Shown: piece after piece, positions 57,028 through 64,000 of the stretch | Layout of the letters: each line of letters opens with the position of its first letter | Numbering within the stretch: the stretch's first letter is position 1 | Assembly: GCF_023101765.2 (NCBI RefSeq) | Contig: NC_064218.1 | Location: 4,588,001-4,652,000 of the forward strand | Direction of reading: 5' to 3' | Origin: Spodoptera frugiperda | Taxonomy: Eukaryota > Arthropoda > Insecta > Lepidoptera > Noctuidae | Length of the DNA stretch: 64,000 bases | Position numbers and translations under genes: made by a program | Notes under the pieces: model-generated | Databases searched by the model: none | What the model saw: the letters and a program-made list of their open reading frames with translations, nothing else | Told to the model about the DNA's origin: nothing

Positions 57028-58859
57028 CAAACTAGAGGTTAATCGTTTTTACTATATATTTAACTAACTTCTGTCAGCGGCAGGTAAGAGTAAGGTCCCT
57101 TCAAACGTTTTGACGTGAAGGAGTAACAATAAACATATGTACAAACTTTCGCAAGTATTCTTCTAGCTATTACTATTTAACGCAAAAAATATTATGATTA
57201 TGATCATTGAATTAGTATTTCATACAAAATTCATACAGAAGTATCGTTTTTGATATTTAAATAATAGTATTGTAATCTACCATAATATATTTCTAGTAAG
57301 AAAATCTGCAAATAGACAAGTTGTTTAACATTGGTCAATAATGGTTGAGTTTGATGTGCTGTTTATCACATTCACAAGTACTCGTCCTTCATTGGAAATA
57401 GCTAGTTACATATGTACTATTGTATGTACCTACAGTTTACATATACACAGTCATCGCAGCAATGTATAAGTACTGTGATTTTTTTAAATATGTCCAAAAT
57501 AGACATTTGCTTGGTCAATTGGTGTCAAATCTCTTATACGTGTTAGTGACGTTCCACGCTTTGATTGGCTGCTTCATGTTAAATCAACCAATCAGAGAGC
57601 TAAACGCGGTAACGTTTCGATTGCGTTAACGTCAAAATAAGTCTTACTCAGTAATGAGTTGTTGTAGTCAAATACATATATAGTTAATTACATATTATTT
57701 TATTGACTTCCTCACGTAACATAATAATTACTTTAGTATGTCTCACGAAAGCTATAATAAAAAGACATACAATTATATAGTGTTGAAATTTTGATTTCTA
57801 AGAGAACAAACTAGTTTATAAATCTTAACCTTAAAACACTTAAAACTAGATTTACAAATTGATCAAGCAAATGTTATAAAAAAACAAGAAACACATAGAT
57901 AAAAAGCATAATTATTTACACGTATAAAATGCATTTCTGTCACACTAAAACATACCTTATTGGTATATGCATATGTTTTAGTTTGCACTGTCCATTACAT
58001 TCCAACATAATGTCCTGTGTGGTTCTTCATATTTTGTTTGAGTTTGGGTTTACTTCATGTCAATAGATTTTTTTTCACTAATTCGTTTGTCGTGTTGGTT
58101 TTTTTACTCATCCATAGTGTTTGTTATCGTTTTTGAGCTAAAAGCGTATTTATTCCATGTTATTTCGAAATAATATTTGACATTTACAGCACTGGCGCAC
58201 AAAGAATAATAATTATTAGAATTAAACAATTATTGTAATAGCAATTTATGTAAGCACCATTTAATAAAGTCGCACATTCTTGTCGATCTTGCAAATGTGC
58301 ACTTTAAAATTCTTCAAAACTTAGTATGTGAACAAATATTGGCACAAGTTAAGACAATCTGAGCCTAATATTGTACCGTTATTATACAAAACATACAATG
58401 ATGAGGCCATTTCACTGTAAAATAGATTATCCCAGCTAAAAAAGTGTGCTAAACCTAACTACATCAGAGATGTAACATGTCATTGATAACGTTTCATTTA
58501 TATTTTTTAACTGAAAAGAGATTGTATGTTCTACTGAGCAGTACTCTAAGTACGAGTTTGCTTTACGTTTAAAGTATAGTATGTATGGATACAGTAGTTG
58601 ATAAGAGCATCGCTAGCCTTTGTTTTAAATTAAAATTCCATATTTTGGGACTCATAGCCATAGCTTAGTTTACAATATACATTACCAAACATTCATTATA
58701 GTGTAGAATAGTTCACGTATTTGCTCCATCTCCATACAATACACATTAATACCGAATACAAATTAATATTATTCTTTTAATTTCCAGCCAAAGTTCTACG
58801 GTGACAGTGATAAGACTGAAGAGACTAACAACCATTCGTCCAAGGATTCCGCTAAGTGA
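47344..58859 (+). CDS. rush: Phafin / rush hour (PLEKHF-type PH and FYVE protein), eight coding exons, 283 aa
   Basis: Coding exons are 47344-47359, 47553-47617, 48472-48673, 51747-51872, 52535-52641, 53349-53517, 55457-55551 and 58788-58859. All introns are GT-AG and the phases sum to 852 bp. The first coding exon is only 16 bp (MVDRL). Residues about 28-137 form the PH domain (EGVLTKMCRKKPKARQFFLF ... SFAVYAATATEKEEWMAHIE). Residues about 149-212 form the FYVE finger: WVPD (149-152), CMHC (158-161), the signature RRHHCRKCG (171-179), CGPC (183-186) and the last pair CLQC. An Asp-rich acidic stretch (residues about 236-252) follows, as in vertebrate Phafin2. FYVE binds PI3P and PH binds phosphoinositides; the protein acts on early endosomes in endocytic trafficking. 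A near AATAAA is at 58890-58895. Introns hold several MITE and SINE copies. Confidence 0.97.
47618..48471 (+). other. Phafin intron 2
   Basis: 854 bp, AT-rich, with a strong polypyrimidine tract before the exon 3 acceptor. No repeat family was recognised. Confidence 0.6.
49555..49758 (+). other. Unexplained open frame inside Phafin intron 3
   Basis: A 67-codon frame whose second half (RILDEEGFFTTNKGNTVPMY and onward) has balanced composition for AT-rich DNA. No domain was recognised. It is not needed for the Phafin protein: the exons on either side join in frame without it. Possibly a decayed insertion, possibly chance. Confidence 0.2.
50200..50470. repeat. Degenerate repeats in Phafin intron 3
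   Basis: 50200-50340 resembles 21105-21295 (AATTGGACCAGTAGTTCCAG). 50355-50465 resembles 1432-1537 (CCTCACGCCTCTCCCATGGG ... CTACGAATCTTGCATTC). Confidence 0.5.
50532..50735 (+). mobile_element. Partial F6 MITE in Phafin intron 3
   Basis: CTATACAATGTGATAGGGGC through CGACAAAAGTCCTGGGTCGA and GTATGCGTCGTAGAAACAAA. It matches one end plus part of the middle of the 43602-44024 element. The other inverted end is missing. Confidence 0.7.
52133..52247. mobile_element. Palindromic MITE (family F5), copy 4, right end truncated
   Basis: In Phafin intron 4. The left arm is complete (CTTAGTACGAGTTTGCTTTA). The right arm stops after CGCGCTGTCGTTTCG, lacking the outer end. Confidence 0.8.
52339..52435 (+). 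repeat. F15 repeat fragment in Phafin intron 4
   Basis: TCTTTGACTGCCAATATAAA ... AATCCTCCGCTAACGTCGGT, related to 28767-28822 and to about 41925. Confidence 0.55.
52436..52505 (+). pseudogene. Partial duplicate of the Phafin exon 5 acceptor and exon start
   Basis: AGTTGTCAT..TTCCTATCTTATC(C/A)ATTCCAG occurs twice, once ending at 52462 and once at the true acceptor (52534). The upstream copy is followed by TTCAGAGCATGCGGCAGTA and ATAATGAGGCTTCCAT, both found in exon 5, but lacks GGCGGCAAGCAGCCTCC and GGGTGCC. Used as an exon it would hit a stop (TAA or TGA) at once in two frames. It is a decayed tandem copy of the exon boundary, carrying its own AG. Confidence 0.75.
52845..53335 (+). repeat. 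Two interspersed repeats in Phafin intron 5
   Basis: 52845-52952 is a short F9 copy (GCTGAAACTACTGAACGGAT ... GCGAAGCCGCTGACAGAAGC, TAGT end). 53155-53325 is a different repeat (CAATTGCTGTTCGTTAGTCT ... GGTCTTGAATTATTTGTGAA ... GTCAGGTCAGCTAGT). The second ends only about 25 bp before the exon 6 acceptor, so it may supply part of the branch-point region. Confidence 0.65.
53518..55456 (+). other. Phafin intron 6
   Basis: 1.9 kb with repeats in its second half: 54690-54910 is an F12 copy (CCTAGGTTTCCTCAAAATGT ... GGTTTCGAACCCGCACCCTC) and 54945-55065 is a reverse F4 copy (TACCGGGGCTCCAACTC ... TCCCCCCT). Near 53575 and 53620 a short segment (GTATTGCGGG(A/T)TCCAAGA) is repeated in tandem. Confidence 0.6.
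55640..55690 (-). mobile_element. SINE S2 tail fragment
   Basis: CACTAGGATTTTCTCCTATG ... GGTGCGTTTACAA, the 3' tail of the S2 family only. In Phafin intron 7. Confidence 0.5.
56475..56640 (+). mobile_element. Degenerate SINE S1 in Phafin intron 7
   Basis: A tRNA-like AAGAGGTCGAGTGGTTGTA and an intact B box (CGGGTTCGATTCCCG) are followed by a short, much diverged body. Not a tRNA gene, because the 3' part does not pair with the 5' part. Confidence 0.6.
56996..57026. repeat. (TA)n microsatellite
   Basis: About fifteen TA units in Phafin intron 7. Confidence 0.95.
57540..57775. mobile_element. Degenerate F5 palindrome and F8 fragment
   Basis: 57540-57645 retains the inner arms (GCTTTGATTGGCTGC / CAACCAATCAGAGAGC) and a weak right end (GTCTTACT). 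57695-57775 holds CTCACGTAACATAATAATTA and AGTATGTCTCACGAAAG of the F8 family. Both are in Phafin intron 7. Confidence 0.6.
58549..58572. mobile_element. F5 MITE, left tip only
   Basis: CTAAGTACGAGTTTGCTTTA followed by unrelated sequence. A truncated or excised copy. Confidence 0.6.
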
Positions 58860-61035
58860 AAATCTTGTTCAAGAGACCACTGTCCGTCAAATAAATTAAA
58901 AACAAGCAATTTTTAATATAAACACTTCATATATAGGATCAGAGTCCCTGCAATATGAAAATAACCTTTATTTCTAAAGTGTTACAGCTCAATTTTGACC
59001 CTGATCTATAAAACTCCCTGTGTCTAATTCAAAAGACTGTACTTTGTACATTCGGTTTCGTAACGTCCTTCCAATCACTTTGTGAACGGGATCAATTTAT
59101 TAGACTTGTGAGTACTCTACCTGTGATCTATTTAGAATTTCTTCCGAAATTTTATCAGGCAGCCTATCAGCTAACTTCCTAAAGTAGGTTAGTATGAAAA
59201 AAACGTTGATGTTAGTAATCCAGTTGCCTTTTTGCTACTAAGGATTAAAACTACCGATTATTGCAATTAACTATTTGATATCGACAATTTCCATGAAAAC
59301 AGTATTAAAACTGCGTAAAGTAAATAATTAAAATTAGCGTAAAAATTCGCAGAACAATCGTGTGACGCGATTGTTTCCCAATATTTGTTTGGACGGTCTC
59401 CGATTTTACCACAATGGCCTTCGAATTTTTTACCTTAGGAAGAATTTGCTAGAAAAAAATCCTGTATCATGGATTACTTTAGAGAATCGTTAACTTTTAT
59501 ACAACATTACTGACTGTGGTCAATGATTTTAAGAACGAATAAAATTACTAGACGTTTCGCTGGACTTGAACAGCTTTAAACCGCTCAAAAGTGAACTGAG
59601 GTGGAGTTTTTTTGTTTAGTATAAAAATCATATTTATTATTTGATAGTAAGACATCATGGTTATAAGACGTTTTTAACAATATTTAGGCTTAGTCATTTT
59701 ATGTCAACATATTAATATTTACATACGTTATGTTAAGGTTATTTTATTGTAAACTTTATTACGGTCATATTATGTTTGCTTTTTCATTGTCGCTATTTAT
59801 GTAGTGAAGAAAGCAAGTTTGAATAAGTTTCTATGAGTTCTTGAAGAGCTCTGGTGCTTGCTTTGTCTCTAAAGAGGTATTGTCAATTTAATATTATTAT
59901 AACTATGTCCTCTGATGAGATGAATATAACATTGTAACTTTAATGCAGTATTTGGAATCAAGTGCAATCCCAATCTACAATAAAATCATTATAATTAACT
60001 TAAAATGTCATTACGATGCATATTCAACCTTCAAGTTTGTTTCAATATATTCAACATAATCTGTGGGAGCAATATTAGAAGTAAATGTCAATAAATATAA
60101 AGTTCTTTAATTAACTACGCTGGATAACGTAGAATTTATAACGAAGTCATGATTTTCCATGCATGATTTCCATGCTTTATACAAACGTTCCTTCCAATCT
60201 TCATAACTTGCTTTCTTTTTATCTACTTACTGCGGCAAATTGTTGAAAGAATTAAAAGTAAAAAGATTGGAAATACTTAGCCGCTTCTTAGAAATGTAAT
60301 ATGGTACAAATATTTGCATTTTGTCCAACAAACTATGTTAGTGGAACCTCTACATTTCTTAGCGGTCTGCAGTTGTTATGTTAGAAATTAAAGGCCTAGA
60401 ATTTATACTAAAGGGGAATTGGGGAAATAACAGTTTTTTATGTATTTGTTGTTTATTTAAATTGTTTAACTTTCGCTTGTTCTTCTATGCAAGTTATTGT
60501 ACGTGCCCGTAAAGGTAAAAAAAGACAAAATTATACTCGAAATCTACTACAACCGTGTGATGTCTGCGTAAACGCAAGAATGTTTTAACATTCGTTGCTG
60601 TTACATTTCTAAGTCGCATCACATTTCATTAAAATGTATACAATCCAAACTAATTATAGATTTGTATGTATATTAGAGTTCTAGTATATAAGAGGTGCAT
60701 TAAGTTTTGTTTCAGTGCGAAACACGGTTTTTATGTTTAGGTATTTAACACGAAGCTTGCAACACCATCTGTAATGTAAGTGTTTCGTAAAGAAATTATT
60801 TATTAATTTAACATAGGCCTAAATGTTAAACGATTTACACAAGTTGTGTTAATTCCCGTAATACTAGTAAGTGAAAATTATGTTAATAAGATATTGTTTA
60901 ATTTTCAGTTGACAAATATAATATTTTTTAAAATTATTGGTTTTTATTTTCGATAGCATATAATGTTCCCTGCCCAATCCTAAACCTATCCTCAAAGAAT
61001 AATAAAACAAATATATGTCATATTCAATTCGAAGT
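58860..61035 (+). other. Phafin 3' region
   Basis: Over 2 kb without repeats that I could place and without coding signal. AATAAA occurs at 58890-58895, with further copies beyond (for example near 59540 and 60990), so alternative 3' UTRs are possible. Confidence 0.5.
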
Positions 61036-61140
61036 ACCAGGTGCCGCGTTACCGGGGCTCCGACTCGAAAGTAGGAATGGAGTAGTTTTTAATCAGTAAG
61101 AGTCAGACTCTCATTACCCAATGCAGCAGAAGAAAAAATC
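61036..61140 (-). repeat. F4 repeat, reverse orientation
   Basis: TACCGGGGCTCCGACTCGAA ... TTTTTAATCAGTAAGAGTCA. The rest of the unit has decayed. Confidence 0.6.
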
Positions 61141-62199
61141 AAGGACTTCATAATAATTATAGTAAAAAGTGTATCAAGAAGTGGATAGGAGAAATCTCTA
61201 CCTAAGGCAGTTGGTGGGACTAACGACGACGAGTAAACCCACCCACCAAAAACGACTAACTATCGGCTATTTTCTCGCTCAAGAAACGTACAATAGATAT
61301 ACTTTCCGTGTGAACAAAAAGAGATGCATATACAAACAGTTGATCGCTGACTTCACACTGCAGGCTAGCACTCGTTTCACTAGTTAAACATCTGAAATAA
61401 ATCTTAAATATCGAAAGTATCGAAACTACTCACCCGCTCCCCGCGGCTCGCTAACTCATTTCTAGTTCTAGCTCTACTCGTTACTCGTTGCCGGTGAGAC
61501 AAGCACCTGAATATAATTTAATGTAACACGAACAGTTGCAGTCGTCGGGCTACTACCAGTGTTAGGCTCACCAAATAACTTGCTGCCTTGGGTAATAATA
61601 TTATGTTTAAAATAAAAGGGTTACTGAAATAATAACACCAATATGTCCGCCAAACATTTATTTTCCAAAAAGACATACAATACGTATCTCGCTTACAGCA
61701 GTCTTTCCTATCCTCATACATTTCATCACAGCTCGAACCAGTACAATCATTTTTGAGATTTTTCAAGTCTTTTTTCATATTTTCGTTACACTTACTTATT
61801 CTAATCACGACATAATTATATTAATGACTGATTTCAAAAATTGAAAAGAGAAATTACAAAATGGTATCGGGTACATTGATACTGACTGATTAATGATTTC
61901 TGAATCTACACACTACTGGGTAATTATTACGGAGAGAAAGAATACAGTTTATTATTAAAATACGACAAAAATTGTACGATTTCACTACAGATTACATTCT
62001 TCTATTGAAACTACTTTGTGATTATTTGATTACACACAATTATAATGAAACATCAGAAATGTTATACGGGGTGATCCATAAAACATTGAGCAATTTATGC
62101 GATTGGTTAAATAGACACCTATATCTTATTGCCGCCTATCCAATGGGATAAAGGCGAGCATATTGTATACATATATTAATAATCTTATTAATTCTAAAG
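61141..62199. other. Intergenic interval, no confident gene
   Basis: Frames at 61169-61387 (+, 72 codons) and 61518-61808 (-, 96 codons) show no family motif. Not called as genes. Confidence 0.4.
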
Positions 62200-62600
62200 T
62201 TGATTTTGCCGTGTGGCGACGTCAGAGAAGAAAGAATACATTTGACACCATCGCGACAGTCGACTAAAGGTACGCATCCACGCGTGCGATGCGTAAGAGA
62301 AGAAAGAATACATTTGACACCATCGCGACAGTCGACAAGTTTTGGAATTTGCTCCGTACGCATCGACGCGTGCGATGCGTCAAACATGTCGTCGCAGTTG
62401 GTTGAAGTGTACGAGCCTGTGGACGCTTTCCTTAAAGGACTACTTAGAGACTGGGCAGCAGCGTTCTCCGATAAACCTGATCGTTTTATAGCCATTTTAA
62501 ATAACCTACCTATCTGTAGATTTAGAGAGCAGCAGCGTTCTCCGATAAACCTGATCGTTTTATAGCCATTTTAAATAACCTACCTATCTGTAGATTTGTT
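62200..62600 (+). other. Open frame built over local tandem duplications
   Basis: A 121-codon frame on + (62200-62565) and a 119-codon frame on - cover the same DNA. GAGAAGAAAGAATACATTTG ... CGCGACAGTCGAC occurs twice at a 72-bp period (in frame). A later segment (GCAGCAGCGTTCTCCGATAA ... ATCTGTAGATTT) occurs twice at a 74-bp period (out of frame). From ATG 62383 the text SQLVEVYEPVDAFLKGLLRD looks protein-like, and codon choice is less AT-biased than nearby. No family was recognised. It may be an exon of an unrecognised gene broken by duplication, or a decayed element. Confidence 0.3.
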
Positions 62601-62829
62601 TACTAGAAGTATTTCTACAAAATGTCTCAAACAAATGCTCATGATTGATTTGTATGAAGCTTAAATAAAAATTCTCTAGTAACCAAATCTACAGATAAAT
62701 GGGTTATTGAAATTTGCCGTTAAGACTGTGTACAAAACCCCTATTTGTAGAGGAGGCTCAAAGTCCAGCAGAGGACTCTTACAGGCTATTTATGATGATT
62801 TTATTGTTTTGATGATTATATCTAACTGT

Positions 62830-63734
62830 TTAATTAGCGGTATTAGCGGCCAGTTCAAACCACTGCCGCAGCGCGTCGCCCAGTACTGTTGGTAAGGCTG
62901 ACATGTCGCGTAGTATCAAATAGAATGGGAACGGGAATGTGTCCAAGTACGAGACGAAGCCGGTGAGAGCGTTCGTTGTTGGGTCCAGTAGTGGCCGCCT
63001 GATGTCCATTATTGAGTCCTGGAAGAGAATGGAATGGTTAGTACAATGTTTATGAAATAAGATAGGTGTTTTGAGGACTTAGTATGAGTTTGTTTTACGA
63101 TTTGACGAAACGAGACTGCGTGAATGAAGCAACCAATCAGTATCGAACGCGGTCTCGTTTCGACCGCGTTTAACCTAAAACCAACTCGTACTAAGTCCCC
63201 TGTTTATTGTACTAAGTTCTAGAGTTTGTCTATCCACATTTTGAAGCTTAACATATTCCATATTTAATTTGTCGCGTTACGAGATAATGTGACGTCATTT
63301 CTCACGTCGCGTCGTGAACAAGAACAAAATTGAATTTCTACTAAAGTTATCATAACAAAAAATAATTATTTCTATATTACCTTATTATCAGGATTATCAA
63401 TGATGACATAAACCAAGAATATTCCCTGCTGCCTGGCCCGGCGCACCGCCTGCAGCACCCTGGTCTCTCCCTCAGAGAATATGCCCCTACCATCACTGAC
63501 GATCACCAACAACTTGGCATTAACAGCATCACTCTTCATCGTCTGCTCTTCAAACAAGACGGTGCAGAAATCAAGCAGTTGTGCGATCTTAGTCTTAGTT
63601 TGTTCAAAGCGCAGTTGTTCTAGAATCTTCGAGCCGGAATGTTCGGAAAATTGCTCCGTAAATGGATGGAGTAAGTTCGGTTTTTCACCGAAACTCAGGA
63701 CGGCTAAGTCACCGGATTCGAGGAGGTTCAACGC
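62830..63734 (-). CDS. MDN1: Midasin (MDN1), last two coding exons (partial gene)
   Basis: Minus-strand exons are 63381-63734 (118 codons, acceptor TTCCAG, donor GTAATA) and 62830-63018 (62 codons plus TAA). They join in phase 0. The first carries the second half of the VWA (MIDAS) domain: LLESGDLAVLSFGEKP, the F-E-Q-T-K-T-K-I-A-Q-L-L helix, and LLVIVSDGRG with the metal-site Asp. The second carries the C-terminal strand and helix ending LPTVLGDALRQWFELAANTA. The joint reads IIDNPDNK-DSIMDIRRP, as in animal midasins. Midasin is a giant AAA+ ATPase that strips assembly factors from pre-60S ribosomes; its VWA domain grips factors with a UBL/MIDAS-interacting domain. The rest of the gene lies to the right of the window. 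AATAAA on the minus strand is at 62800-62805, 25 nt past the stop. Confidence 0.93.
63078..63195. mobile_element. Palindromic MITE (family F5), copy 7, in the MDN1 intron
   Basis: CTTAGTATGAGTTTGTTTTA at the left and ACCAACTCGTACTAAG at the right. Inner arms (CGAAACGAGAC.GCG / CGCGGTCTCGTTTCG) are retained around AACCAATCAG. It fills about a third of the 362-bp intron 63019-63380. Confidence 0.8.
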
Positions 63735-64000
63735 CTGGAAAAAGAAAATAGGAATATTTTAGAAAAACCCACACACATTGCCAAATCTTTCCTGAATAAT
63801 CAATGGGTTTACATAGAAAAAATCACACAAAGATGTGATTCACCTTGCAGGTACATATTTAAAACTACAAATGCAACTTTTTTCTCTATATTAATAAAAA
63901 CTAAAGTTCTGAATAATCGATTACAATCTAGCCTAAACAGACTAATAAGCAGTTTAATTCTAATCTAGTTTTATAATTTTATTGTAACTGTAGTAGTCAG
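63735..64000 (-). other. MDN1 intron, running off the window
   Basis: Sequence upstream (minus strand) of the exon acceptor, AT-rich. No further exon was recognised before the window ends. Confidence 0.6.

Noticed and set aside
62136..62495. 119-codon minus-strand frame opposite the duplicated segment
   Set aside because: It overlaps the plus-strand frame over tandem duplications. No start context, splice site or domain supports it as a gene.

Overview
The window looks like nuclear DNA from a moth (Lepidoptera, probably a noctuid). The inference rests on three things. The genes are split by GT-AG introns and match animal families. The background is AT-rich. The space between genes is filled with short repeats of types I associate with Lepidoptera: two tRNA-derived SINE families, palindromic MITEs and an A-tailed retroposon-like repeat. 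No bacterial-style operon, CRISPR array or true tRNA/rRNA gene was seen. The species cannot be fixed from sequence alone.

Bases 1-37800 are gene-poor and dense in mobile elements. The best defined is a complete, very young LTR element at 8733-13130. Its two 479-bp LTRs differ by one base, it is flanked by TATA duplications, and its 3.4-kb interior contains tandem arrays but no polymerase. Also present are the 3' end of an R2-type non-LTR retrotransposon with an intact endonuclease-domain reading frame (16102-17001), a foldback element with about 212-bp inverted arms (17541-18096), at least nine SINE pieces of one tRNA-derived family and five of another, and several MITE families.

Bases 37800-64000 hold five genes of known families. 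A TSSK-type protein kinase (37803-41122, +, six coding exons) faces two tandem RNASEK (ribonuclease kappa) family genes on the minus strand: a divergent paralogue (42207-44125) and the canonical 98-residue copy (45810-46732). The canonical RNASEK gene is head-to-head, 611 bp away, with the Phafin/rush (PLEKHF-type PH-FYVE) gene (47344-58859, +, eight coding exons). At the right edge lie the last two coding exons of midasin (MDN1; 62830-63734, -), encoding the end of its VWA domain and its C-terminus. I rebuilt all exon structures by hand from splice sites and reading phase, and every joint keeps frame.

Functionally, RNASEK (a V-ATPase-associated membrane protein) and Phafin (a PI3P-binding endosomal protein) both act in the endolysosomal pathway and share one promoter interval. 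TSSK is usually a spermatid kinase, which raises the question of whether its neighbour, the divergent RNASEK copy, is also germline-biased. Introns of all these genes except canonical RNASEK carry the same MITE or SINE families as the left half; the visible MDN1 intron carries one MITE.
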